A stretch of DNA of 64,000 nucleotides, from contig JAYKKR010000025.1 in NCBI GenBank assembly GCA_036971615.1, positions 496,001 through 560,000 on the forward strand, given 5' to 3'. Shown piece by piece: positions 35,007 through 46,800 of this stretch. Origin of the DNA: Amyloporia xantha. Taxonomy: Eukaryota > Basidiomycota > Agaricomycetes > Polyporales > Adustoporiaceae. A model generated the notes under the pieces. That model saw only the letters and a list, made by a program, of their open reading frames with translations. It had not been told where the DNA came from and made no database searches. The stretch's first letter is position 1; each line of letters starts with the position of its first letter. Position numbers and translations under genes: made by a program.

Positions 35007-38000
35007 CTAACGCCGCATGACCTCATGCGCGCTTCCTTTCCCCATCTCCCAACCAGAACGGCAACGTGCTTCGGTCATTGCTTCAGGAAGTGGACGAAAC
35101 TGCAAGCCAGCAAAGATAGCGGCATTGAGTCGACGAGGCGCACTAGGGTGTCGACGATGGAAGATCTCGATGAGTTCTTTCGCGTTTGCAACATTACGCG
35201 CTGGTTCCCAAGACGTATGGGACTCATCGTAGCCTTTCCATTTGACGAGGTACTGAAGCTGGCGGCGGAATATACGTGAATCTTTGATTCGCTCCACTTC
35301 GTACTCGTCTTCGCCTTCGACCTCAATAGGTGGCGGTTCGTCCGGTTCCCGACCCGGGATTTCACTACGCGTATACTTGCTGAGCAGGGAGACGTGGAAG
35401 ACTGGATGAACTGGCACCGATTTGGGTAACTTCAATTCATAGTCTAAGTCACCGATCTTCCGTGTGACAGGGAAGGGACCAAGGCGTTTGGGACTCAGCT
35501 TTCTGCTCGGCTGTTTCAGCTTCAGATTACGAGCATCCAGCCATACCTTGTCACCAGGTTCAAACACCGGTGCCTCCTGTACGTGCTTATCATAGTACGT
35601 CTTCATGCGCTCAGCAGACAGCTCAAGCGCAGCGCGCGTGTCATCCCGTATTTCCTGCAACAACTTCAACCTATCTTCCGCAGCGGGTACCTTCGACATG
35701 GGGTTCAAGCGGATTTGGAGATCGGGGTTATAGGCCTGGTTCAAAAGAAAGGGGAATAACCAGTTGCAGAGTGAACTCGATTGTTCAGTGCAAACTCCGC
35801 AAAAGGCAAATGCTTCGCCCAATCGTCCTGTCTGTGGCTGACATAAGCCCGAAGATACTGCTCGATCTCCTGATTCCACCGCTCTGTCTGCCCGTCTGTC
35901 TGCGGGTGAAAGGCAGTCGACATGGCTGGTTCGATATTCATCCCTTTGTAGATCGCATGCAGGTACTTCGACGCGAATTGGGGACCTCGGTCTGATATGA
36001 CTTTGGCCGGGGCCCCATGATGTGAAAAGATATCGCGTATGTAAAGTTCCGCAGCATCTTCGGCGGTCAGAGTCTCATGACATGCCGAGAAGTGCACCAT
36101 TTTGGTGAAGCGATCTGCCGTGACCAGGATTGAATCGAACCCATCGGACTTCGGAAGACCCACGATCATATCGGTGGTGATAACCTGCCAAGGGCGTTCT
36201 GGAATCTCATTTGGCTTGAGCGGCCCTTGTGGTTTAGCGGGGAATGTCTTGGTACGGTTGCATGTGTCGCAGGTGCTTACGTACTCGTTGACGAACTTGG
36301 ACATTCCCGGCCACCAATAGTTTCGCGATACTAACTCGAGGGTCTTGGCCCGACCAGGGTGACCAGCTGCAGGCGCATCATGGTGGATTTTGACGATATC
36401 ACGCCGAAGCTCTGCATTTTTGGGACATAGACGCATCCTCGAAATAGCAGAAGTCCTTGCTCGGCATTCCACTCGGTGAAGTCACGCTGCAGGCGGGGCG
36501 GGCCGAGATTTTGAATCTTTTCCAAGGCATCCGCTACCTCTCGGTCCTTGTCCGAACAATCTCGAATGCGCTTCAGAAGCGATCGATCTGCCACCACTGC
36601 TGCATGCCCACGCTGCGTGGAGGAAATGCGGAACTGTTCCGGTTTCAGGACAATCTGATCCACGTTGTCATCGTCATCTCCAACCTGGAGGTCCGGGCGA
36701 CGAGACAAGGCGTCAGCCTTTCCGTTCGACTTGCCCGACTTGTGAGTGATAATGAAATCGAAGCGGGACAGATACAGCGCCCATCTCGCTTGCCGTCGCG
36801 TGAGATGCTGAGCTGTGCGCCAATATTCGAGGTTCTTATGATCCGAAAGGATCTCGAACGTGTTAGGACAACCCTCGAGATAGTGACGCCAGTCCTCCAG
36901 CGCTTCGATTATCGCTAACATCTCCTTGTCGTAGATCTCGTAATTACGCTGGGCAGAATCCATACCCCGAGATCGGTAAGCCACCGGATGCCACTTGCCA
37001 TCCTCCTGCTTTTGCGAAAGTACGCCACCGGTTGCGTACCCAGAGGCATCCACCTCTAGCCGCGTTTCCCGGTCTGGGTCATACAGTGCTAAGACAGGTG
37101 TGGTGCTAAAGCAGCGTTTCAGCTCCTCGAACGCAGACTGCTCTTCCTCACCCCACTGCCAGGGTACGTTCCCAGTTAGACGATCAAGGGGTTGCGTGAT
37201 CTTTGCAAAATCCTTGATGAAGCGACGATAGAAGTTGGCAAACCCTCGGAACTTTTGGATATCTTTAACATTCCGAGGGGTGGGCCACTCCATGACTCCG
37301 CGGATTTTTGCAGGATCCATCGCCACTTCACCATTCCCTACGATCATGCCTAAATAGTCTGTTTTAGGAACATCCCACTCGCACTTCTCCGGTTTCAGGA
37401 AGAGATCGTTTTCCTGAAGGCGGCGTAACACCTCACGGGTGACTTTCTCATGCTCCAGCTTATCTGTGGAAAAGATGAGAATGTCATCGAGATAGACCGT
37501 GAGTTTTCCTTCTGCAATGAGATCTCCGAAGATGTCATTCATCATTGCTTGGAAGGTCGCCGGAGAATTGGTGAGACCGAAGAACATAACCGATGGTTCG
37601 TACAACCCTCGATTAGTTACAAATGCAGCCTTCCATTCGTCCCCGAGTTTGATCCGTACGTTATTATACCCCCATCGGATGTCGAACTTTGTAAAGATCG
37701 AGGCGCCTTTGAGTTTGTCGACAAGTTCGGAGATCAATGGCAGCGGGTAGCGATTTTTGATCGTGATCTCGTTAAGCCGTCGGTAGTCCTGTACGGGTCG
37801 CAGCGATCCATCCTTCTTTTTGATGAAGAAGAAGGGGGAGGATATAGGCGACTTCGATTCCCGTATATAACCTTTGGCTAACTGCTCCTTGAGGAACTTG
37901 TCTAACTCGCCTTGTTCGTTGTGCGACAGCGGGTATACCCTTGAATGGAACGTTTTAAGGCGTCAGGAATTAGCTCTATAGCATGATCATAAGGTTTATG

Positions 38001-38836
38001 TTCCGGAAGCCGTTCGGAGGCTTCTTTGGAGAAAACCTTCAAGAACTCGTGAAACTTTTCCGGTACCATTTCCTCGACGCTTTTGACTTCTCGTTTCTTG
38101 TACTCCTCTTCAGCAAGGACTTGGGAGTAGGTATGTCCTGCTGCAACATACAGTTGTGGAGCATCAGGGAGGTTGACACCACGCTCCCAAGCTTCAAGAA
38201 GGTCGTCTTCGTCCCATTCGACCGTTGGATCCAACTCTGGTTCCTCCTCAGGTGATACCTTACTACGTATCTTGCCCTTGGTTGACCATTTGGCTTTCCG
38301 CAAACGTTTCTGCGCCGTGGGCCTATCCCCGTATCACGCGTAGACGCTGCTTGTTCCGTCTGGCCAGCCTTTCGGGCTTGACACGCCTCAGGACACCTAT
38401 CTAATTTGAACGAGCCATTCTCCCAATCAATATCAGGGTTATGCTCGCGAAGCCAATCGAGCCCGATTATAACGTCTTCAGGCCCGATGTCTGTTACCGT
38501 AAATACCATCTTCTCAATATGGTCTCCTATCTGCATCTGTAGCACGGCTACGTCCGTGATGCTTCCGTTCTTGTTGAGCGATCCATCGATGTTATATAGC
38601 GGAATGGGGCGCCCCAACTTCCGTGTTCGTACGTTGTTTTCTTGGATGAATCGCTTATGGATAAACTTCGTGGTGGCACCGCTGTCCACCATGGCCACTA
38701 CTTCTTTCTGCCGTCTTTCGCCAATTAACTGTATCGGAATGTGGAAATGTTGAGAACCGTGATCTATTTCATAAACATTTGCAGCTTGTAGTACAGAAAA
38801 TCGATTAAATAACGGGTCCAGCGCGCGCGGCAGCAA
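35007..38836 (-). pseudogene. Element 1 Pol: protease, RT, RNase H, integrase, chromodomain
   Basis: Reading from 38836 downwards: aspartic protease AMVDSGATTKFI; RT with FFFIKKKDGSLRPVQDYRRL and the active site YLDDILIFS; RNase H beginning LEVDASGYATGGVLSQ; an HHCC integrase zinc site (HHDAPAAGHPGR, CDTCNRTK); the integrase core with TTDMIVG, ISDRGPQFAS and QTDGQTERWNQEIE; and a C-terminal chromodomain (EYEVERIKDSRIF, YLVKWKGYDESHTSWEP). Chromodomains in such elements bind modified histone H3 and steer insertion into heterochromatin. Frame changes occur near 38310, 37945, 36420 and 35750, several at homopolymers. Either this copy is dead or the assembly has indel errors here. Domain content is complete. 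Confidence 0.85.
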
Positions 38837-38848
38837 GCGTGGACCGAA

Positions 38849-40345
38849 TTAAAAACGCTCCTCTTTCATCGCGCGATACTGCCCCAGTTCCTCCCGCATG
38901 GACTTCACCTCATTGGCCAACGCAGACACAGACGCTAACATAGCCGAGAGATCTCCCGGTGTCTGCTGCACAACTTGTGCCTGTTCGGGCTGAGCGCTTG
39001 GCGTTGCTGCGCTTGCAGCAACCGTAGCTCGCACACCCTGGCGCGGAGTGTAAGGTTTGTCCTTGCAGGTAGGACAGTCCTTCCGACGATACCCCGGTTT
39101 CCCGCATCCGTAGCAGGAGCCATTAAATTTTCCATCACCAACAGCCGCGATAGTAGAAGAAGAAGCGGCGGTCTGCTGGCGACCTTGTGACGTACGAGCC
39201 CCACCACGAGCGAACATATTGAGATCCGGACGGCGCGCGGCTTATGTCGAGGATCTGTTCGACGGCGAGGACTCGTTTCTCGGCACTGACCCAATCGTCG
39301 AAGGGCTCGAGCTCAATTTTGCGGTAGATGCGCGAGGGGATACCGCTAAGGTACTTGTCACGGAGTTCTAGCTTTCCGTAGCCAGAACGGTCCGCCGGAC
39401 CCTTGAATTGAGCGGAGAACTGTGCGGCAGTTCTCGAGTCGCGCAAGTTACGAGCGCAGATTTTGGTGAGCTCGACTTGTGCGGCAGCTGCGTCGTCGAT
39501 ATGTCCGAAGCGGGCGGTGAAGGCGTCGGTAAAGGCCTTACGCGTGGCGAAAGGGTGCGGCCAGCGACGTAGTCCGCCAGGAAAGGAGTGCCCCATTCGC
39601 GGGCTTTTCCGTCAAGAAGACTGATCGCGACCTGGACCTGTAGCTTGACGGAAGCTAGGTCCGTATTGTAGTCGAGATACTCCGAGAGTTGGGCGAGGTA
39701 CCGTTTACATTCCACAACGCTCTCGCCATCGTAGCGTTGGGGAAGGAGAAGCTTTGCAATGCCTTTGTCTACAGCCATTACCGTCGCGGGGGAGGTCGTA
39801 GTTTGCTGCGAGGGCGGAGGCGGTGGTTGTTGCTGCGAAGCGGTCGTGTGACGCGGGGTAGGACGGGCGGTCTGACGGCCACGCGGCGCCGACGATGAGG
39901 CAGAGGTGGCGGGCTGAGATACGACAGGGACTGTCGGCTGCGTAGACTCGGACTGCGCGACTCCTCTTTGGGTTCTCGCAGGTGGATTCGCTTGCGAGAC
40001 AGGGGGAGTAGGGAGATGGGAGACTCCTCCTTCTTGACTTTGGCTGCGGCTAACGCTGCCGCTAGGTCGAGGAATAGATGAGCCAGGGGTGGCAGGTCGA
40101 GAGGGAACGGGGGTGGTGTGACGTGAGAGTGAAGCGTGCTCGCTCCTTGGTCCTGCGGGATGTTGGATGCGCCGGATAGGAACAAATCGATTATTCGGGG
40201 AAGGCTCGGTGACGGAGCGCGGGGTTCGATTGGGACACGGTTGTCGAGGGCAATCGAACCAGTTGTTTTCCTCGAAGTAGCAGTCGGTTTGATCCTGGGT
40301 GTCGAAGGCGTGAACGAGTCCGTGACAGTGGAGTTCTTCTGCCAC
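38849..40345 (-). pseudogene. Element 1 Gag, frameshifted
   Basis: From the ATG at 40345 the protein has a low-complexity serine/proline/glutamine region, then a capsid-like part (LLLPQRYDGESVVECKRYLAQL, AFTDAFTARFGHIDDAAAA). Frame changes near 39552 and 39235 split it into three frames. The C-terminal part has a zinc knuckle CYGCGKPGYRRKDC in which the usual histidine is replaced by tyrosine (TAT for CAT), so the site may not hold zinc. It ends at 38849, just before Pol at 38836. Confidence 0.8.
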
Positions 40346-40720
40346 GATGGATGGAGGAAGGGGAGGTGCGCGTACGTAAAGAAGACCGTTTGACTACGTA
40401 GCTACGGCGCCCGAGAGAACCCCGAGTGGTTCGCAATTCACGTGAGACCCAGTACAGCCTTTGATTATTTCGCTGCAGGAATCTAGACCACGCGTTGGTC
40501 AACCCAACAAGAGACGCCCACTGAAGTGCAGTCTCTGAAAGCTCGTTCCACTACGAGGTGGCGATGTGTCTACGTGCGGGGGATGGCGTCACGAGCACCG
40601 AGTTCCCGACTTTGTATCGTAACGGTAATCGAAGTATAGTAAGGGTGCGCACCACCCAACCTATGGAAAGGGATGTTTGGAAAAGGTGAACGCCGGCGGC
40701 GATGGAGAGTTTCGACCTAA

Positions 40721-41289
40721 TGTCGCGACTTAGAGTCAAGCGACAGGGGAAGAACAAACCTAAAAGGCCGAGGGCGTTCGACTGGGTCTTATCGAAGCGA
40801 TGACGAGCTATGCTCAAGTCTAAGGCTAGGGACAAGATAAATAAACGTAAGTAAAGGTAAGTAGGTACAGGCAAGCTTGGCTTACCTAGGGACAAGAGGT
40901 CGAAACTGAAGTCCCCAGGCAGAGGCGTGCTACTTATATACTACAAGAGTTCAGGGCAGGCTATCTACATGGTCCGTGCGCAGGTGGTCTGTGCGCAGCC
41001 TGAGTAAGCAGGCTATGAGTCATAAGTGATGTCGTGAGCGGAGCCCGGCGGGGCCCGAGGTCGGCCGGCACCGTGCTTAAGTAAACGTCCGTAAAGGGAA
41101 GGCGGGACGGAGTCCGTGGGAAGGGAACATGTGACCTGTAATGGTCGACACGTCTAAGTCCATGAACAGGGAGCTTGCTGTGTGTACAGTAGAATGGCCG
41201 TTCGAATAAGAGGGGAAAATAACGATGAGTAAAAGGAGAAAATCGTCCGTATATAGAAAGGAAGAAACACTCGATGTCAACTCGTGACA
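40721..41289 (-). repeat. LTR of element 1 (5' LTR in its own sense)
   Basis: 569 bp; partner of 34427-34995. The sequence inside the element next to it (minus sense) begins TTAGGTCGAAACTC and would hold the primer site; tRNA not identified. Confidence 0.92.
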
Positions 41290-41294
41290 GCAAC

Positions 41295-42176
41295 GACTTC
41301 GCGGACCAATACTCACTTTCGGTCTTGAGGCAAGACGGTAAGACCGCTATACAGTTCGCGGACACTGGCATCTCCCTAGAGGTGGAGAATTCAACTTCTT
41401 CTCTTACGGACGACCATGGACAAGCCTTCAAGGTCTTCATTGGATCGCGAGACCGCACGGGGAGGACGAGACTGCATAAGAAGAATCAGCGACGAAAGCG
41501 TCAACAACGCTCTCGGTCTCAAGATAACTTAGTCCGAGCCAGGCAAATGGTTATCATCCCTCCTGAATCTTCTAAGTTAGTATCGGTCTACGCGCCCTTT
41601 GAAGACAACTTGAAGACTTTATTTGTGGAACGGTCTTTTCAAACGCATAAGAATATGGACGACGTATTTGCAACCACGGACTCGTTCATCTCTTCTGAGA
41701 GACCAGCGCTACATGTCGCCAACTTCAGCAAACATCCTATGGTTATTCCTTCAGGTCAGGTCCTTGGCAAGGCCTTCGACCCGAATAAATGGCTAGACCG
41801 ACCAGAAACCATGGGTAAGACCGCCTGGACTAAGGCGGTAACCCATGCTCGGTTTATTCGTTTATTAATAGAGAGTAACGGGTCGATAGACGTCCTTAGT
41901 CACCTAGTTCAAGGGCAGACGGTCTCCAGCTCCGTTCAAGACCTAATCACCAGTCGAGGAAAGGACACCGTAGAAGACCCTTCATCTACGGAACCGTTGG
42001 AAGGCGGACCTAAGACCGGCGAGCCCCCAGAAGAGATTATCGACGAGTCTCAGCTTCTTAAAGAGGTCGATTTCAGCAGCCATGTATCGGACTCCCAGCG
42101 TTCGGTTTTGGAACAAGTGGTCCTAAAGCATAAGCTAGCGTTCAGCCTCAATGGACGGCTAGGACATTACAACGCT
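41295..42176 (+). CDS. Outer element Pol, protease C-terminus and RT leader
   Basis: Continues the outer polyprotein after element 1, starting DFADQYSLSV, which is the usual sequence after the ILGN of the protease. It goes on through a linker of about 290 residues (MVIIPPESSKLVSVYAPFE, AFSLNGRLGHY) that normally leads into RT. It is cut again at 42176 by element 2. Ten CGGTCT or AGACCG hexamers occur in this 0.9-kb piece. Confidence 0.8.
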
Positions 42177-43220
42177 TGACGTGCGAAAGAGTGACTATAA
42201 AAAAAATAATCACAATTTCCTGAGATAACCGGTCCTGATCCAAGACGGGTAGTTTCTCAGTTGTTCTTGTAGAATATTAGAATATATTTGTTGTTTTGAG
42301 TGGTTTAGAGTGACTTTAATCAAAAAGTCAAAGCAATGATAAATGTGGACAAGCCTTCTTGACTTTCACACAGTGAATCACACTTTAGAGAGTAACAGTA
42401 GCTTTATTCAGCTGTACAAACTTATGTACCTAGGCTGAAGCTTAGAGCAGAGTGACCACAAGGGCAAAGGTCAAGAGGTGATCTCAGGGAGGAAAAAAAT
42501 GAGATGTTCTCTGCTCTGAAGTGGGCCTTTATATACTAAAAGGTGTGGGAATTTTTAGACAATAGAAAATCTCTAACAATAAAGTAGAGTACAATAGGAT
42601 TTACTAATTTTGGACTTCAATGAGCTACTGAAATCCTTTAGTACGTCTCAAAATATTGAAACAATGGAAATAAAAGATATTGTAGTTCATATATGGTAGC
42701 TATATAATAGACCGTATGTCCTTCCCAATTCTCTCCTCAATAGGCTTTTATCCTTCATTGTCCTAGGATTCTTTTGTTCTAGTTGCCTAACTAGGTGAGT
42801 AATAGCCAAGGTGTCCCATTGTTGTGCTGTATTTGGAAGTACATCGGACTTGAGACAATTGTGAGTGACTTCCAAACTGTCGGGTCCAAGTTTGCTACCT
42901 GATTTGGAAGGCATATATAATTTGATATAAGAATTACAAGTAAGGAACATATTAGACTTTGTGTCCAGTCGCCTTAGATGGCTCCGCTAATATTAATGAC
43001 AGGTAACTTTTGTTGCTCTTCTTCATCCATTTCAACCGTCTCTTGAGACACTCCAGCGCACCATAAATCCATCTCCAATTCTTCCACTCGCGACCTCCTT
43101 TCCTTCTTGATAATGCGCCTGGGAGATGTATTAGTCCATGTTTGACTGGTGAATTATTCCCTCAACTCCGACCCAGCACGGCTCATGAGTTGTTTTATTA
43201 AACAACATGCGTGCAGGTCA
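42177..43220 (-). repeat. LTR of element 2 (3' LTR in its own sense)
   Basis: 1044 bp, apparently identical to 52300-53343. A minus-strand frame of 87 codons (42687-42950) is repeated exactly in the other LTR at 52810-53073; it has no recognisable motif. Confidence 0.92.
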
Positions 43221-43285
43221 ACCACCCCACAGTTGAAAATACAACGTCCCCGTTGTGCATCCAATGACTTGAATACAAACTACAC

Positions 43286-43819
43286 TCACTTGTGAATGGC
43301 ACGCGCAATGGTACTGGCAATGGGGCGCGTCAGAAGGCACATGGCATAATAATACCAGGGTACTATGACTTGGCGAATGGATAAGATGATGTCGCAGGGA
43401 ATTAGAAGTGTGCGCTGGTCGATGTGCTCGAGTGATGCTGGGGATAGCTTCCAGGATGTTATGCGGATGGCTGTGGCCGATATGAAATCTGCAATGTCCC
43501 CTAAGAAGACAGGGCCGATGGATTCATGATAGAACCATGTGTGTAGCTTGAGTGCTGGTTCGCCAGCCTCGATAGCCAGATGGTAACAGGTGGCTCCAAA
43601 GGTAGCTAAATAATGCACATTGCGCAGCTGGGCGACATCGAGTTGGTCCTGAGGTATTCTATTACGCTCAGTGATCATAATAGACCAAATAGTTTGGAGT
43701 TGTCCCTGGACAACTCGCATAGAGGCAGGGCGAAGATATGGTAGCAGGAATGAGGTCGACATTATAGAGTAGTAGCTGGTTGATACAGAGAAAAGACAGG
43801 GATAGTGACAGCGTGTCAT
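43286..43819 (-). CDS. Element 2 third ORF, between Pol and the 3' LTR
   Basis: A 177-codon frame (or 158 from the internal ATG, MSTSFLLPYLRPASMRVVQ) in the position where some retroelements carry env or accessory genes. It has no signal peptide and no strong membrane segment, and no recognised motif; RQVIVPWYYYAMCLLTRPIA is moderately hydrophobic near the C-terminus. It follows the Pol stop by about 60 bp in the same sense. It is not a capsid, nuclease or envelope protein that I recognise. Being open in an element with identical LTRs suggests use, but its length alone does not prove it. Confidence 0.5.
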   Translation of the reverse strand: MTRCHYPCLFSVSTSYYSIMSTSFLLPYLRPASMRVVQGQLQTIWSIMITERNRIPQDQLDVAQLRNVHYLATFGATCYHLAIEAGEPALKLHTWFYHESIGPVFLGDIADFISATAIRITSWKLSPASLEHIDQRTLLIPCDIILSIRQVIVPWYYYAMCLLTRPIASTIARAIHK

Positions 43820-43880
43820 TTAAGACGATCGTGTGAATCATTGATACACTTTTGGAAGCATTAATTCTGATCGAAGTAGG

Positions 43881-46800
43881 TTAATCCCATGCATTCCATT
43901 GGTCATCATTGTCTGATGCGATCCAATCATCCGAGGATTCTGATGCAAACATAGAATCTGAATTTGAGTCGTCTTCTTCTGTTACAGGTTCTGAAGATGA
44001 GTCCGCCTCTATGTTTTCCAAATACAAGTCTCTGGGAACACGAGGCTTATAAGGTAATAGTCGAAAACCAGCAACTGCCTTTAACATTACTGTTCCATCT
44101 AATTCTTTAAGGATGTATGATCCTGATTTTCTGGCGCGTACAATTTCATATGGTCCCAAATAACGCTGACTATACTTGCTTGTAAGTCCAGCATCCCGTT
44201 GGGAGTTCCGCACTAGTACCAAATCCTTCGGCTTTAATCTTTCTTTTCTTAATCGATGCTCAAACTTCTGCTCAAATTGAGCCTTTGACCTTATTCTAGC
44301 TCTGACTATTGTCTGAGCGGCTCTCTCCATGTCGGCTGGTCTCTTCTCTAGTTGTCGCAGTCTAAGTGCTAATAATTCCGCGGTGGACATTCCTGACTTA
44401 AACCCTTTCACCAGGAAAGTAGCTTCCGTCAGATCAAATGGTAAGACAGGGTCGGTTCCAAACATTAGGAAATAAGGGCTAAATCCTGTAGAGCGACAAG
44501 TCGTGATTTTATCTGCAAAGAAAGCATGTGGAACTCTGTAAGGCCATGAGGAAATCTTCTTTCCGCAGTCCTTAAGTATACTTTCTCTGATAACAAAATG
44601 ACCTTGTTCTACTAGTCCGGTTGCATGTTTATTGTAAGGCGAGATTCTAATCTGAGGGATTCCATATCTTTGTAACAGCTTCTCAAATGCTCCAGCCATT
44701 TCTGATCCATTATCTGTGACGACTTCTGTGATATGTCCATATCGACAGATTATTTCTTCCCAGAAAAATCTGGCTAGCTCTGTAGAATTTGCTTTCTTTA
44801 AGGCTCGGCCTTCTGCAGCATGAGTTAAATCATCTCGGGCTGCTACAATATAATGATATCCATGGGCTTTAGGCATGAACATAACATCCACATATATCTG
44901 AGTGAAAATAGTGACTGGTGATCTTATAGTAGGAGGAATTTCTACTCTCTTTGTACTCCAAATTTGGCATTCGTGGCATGAGCTGACATGGTGTTTAACA
45001 TCTTGGAATTGATGAGGCCAGAAGAATCTATCTCTGATATGATAGAAAACTCCATGAACTCCTCTGTGTCCTAGCTTTTCATGTGCATGGGTCATAATTG
45101 CTATTCTTTTATCTGGCATGAAGACTACTAGTAAAGGTGTCTTTCCTTTTCTTCTTTTGAACATGGCTGCCCCTTGTAAGAAAAACTGGGTAGCTTTCTT
45201 CAAAAACCTCTGCTTAGCTTGAGAAGTAGGAAATATTGGAGTTTCTAGGGTTTTTAGAAAATGTTGAATATCTAGCAGGTTTTTCTCTTGCTTTGAATTG
45301 ATGGCTAGACATGAAGGCAAAAATGTAGGAATTTTTATGGGGACTGGCTGAATATAGAATGAAAGGAGAGCAATATCATCTAACCATCCATCAGATTCTG
45401 CTGTTTCCAGAATATCTTCTTCAGTAGGCTCTCTTCTAGATAAAGCATCTGGTCCTCTATGTTTATCTGCAGGAATATGTCTAAGTTCAAAGGTGAATAA
45501 TAAAATGCCTTGAATCCATCTATTTATAGTGGCATTAGGTTGTAGGTCTGGCTTGTTCAGCATATCTTTGATATATTTTGCATCTACTTCCAAGATTAGG
45601 TTCTTGATCCCTATAAGGTATAGTCTCCAATGACGCAAAGCTCTGTAGCATCCAAATAGCTCCAATTTTGGTTGACTATATCTGGCTTCTCTTTCATTAA
45701 AAGGAAGTGAGCCATATCTGGCTGGTCTCCGCTTTCCTTGTTCATCATCCTGAGACAGAATAAATCCAACTGCAACAATGCTGGAATCAATTGACATGTA
45801 AACAGGTCGATCCGAAGTATAATCAATGGGTCGCAAAGCTGGGGCGGAAGCCACTAATTGCTTGAGGTGCTCAAAAGCTTCCTGCCTTCTTTCATCCCAA
45901 ACAAACACTGCATCTTTTCTGGTAAGTTCTACCAAAGGTCTCGCAATTGCAGAGTAATCTTTGATCCAAATCCGCACTGTTCCGCATAATCCCATAAACT
46001 CGCGTACATTTTTTACTGTTTTTAATTCAGGCCATTTTAATATCTTTGAAACCTTTCCGTCTTCTGGTAATCTTCCATCTGGCGTACACTTCTGTCCTAC
46101 AATCACAACTTCTGGTTTACAGAGCTGAATTTTCTTTGGAGAGAATGTGGCTCCAGCCTCTCCAACACGATGCATAATGCGGTGAACATCTATCGCATGT
46201 TCCCAAATAAACCTTCTAATTCCTGGATTTTCTTTCAAAGTCTCTGGTTTACCTTCTTCATCTAAGTACTGTGTTGTGGGTCCTTTCACTGGAAGATCAT
46301 CTATAAAGACATTGGCAACATGGGGAATTTCTTCTTGAAGAATGAAGGTCATACAGTTTTGAAATTCAGCTGGTGAATTTGTATATCCCATAGGCATAGA
46401 AGTAATGCGTAGAAGACCGAGTGGTGTCATAAATGATGTAAGGTCTCTACTATTTGGATGGACTTTGCGTGCGTCAAAGCCCCAAAATAAATCAAATACT
46501 GTATAACACTGTCGTCCCGCAAAAGGCTCTACAAAGTCATCCAATATTGGCGGTGAGCCTGCATCGCGAATAGATACTTTATTTAAAGGTTGAAGGTCAT
46601 GGACAATCCTAAGATCACCATTCTTTTTGGTTACGCAGAACCATCTTGATCGATATGAAGATTGACTGGGTTCATAAACTCCTGCTGAGATTTTTTCTTT
46701 AAGTAGCTTTATAACTCTGTCTTTAATACCTGGTGCAATAGGAATATTGGGAAATGCCCAAGGTTCATGTGGTTCCACTGGAATTATATAGGGAGTGAAA

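Larger units (their letters stand above)
34427..41289 (-). mobile_element. Nested Ty3/gypsy chromovirus (element 1)
   Basis: LTRs of 569 bp at 34427-34995 and 40721-41289 begin TGTCGCGACTTAG and end CTCGTGACA on the plus strand and differ at one position seen (34778 against 41072). The duplication GCAAC flanks the element at 34422-34426 and 41290-41294. Coding is on the minus strand in the order Gag, protease, RT, RNase H, integrase, chromodomain. A polypurine tract AGGAGGGGGGTAC abuts the 3' LTR (minus sense) near 34996-35008. Several frameshifts break the coding sequence, although the LTRs are nearly identical. Confidence 0.92.

Noticed and set aside
42687..42950. An 87-codon frame inside the element 2 LTR, identical at 52810-53073
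   Set aside because: Identity only reflects the identical LTRs. It has the element's sense, but no start context or motif; kept as a note on the LTR.
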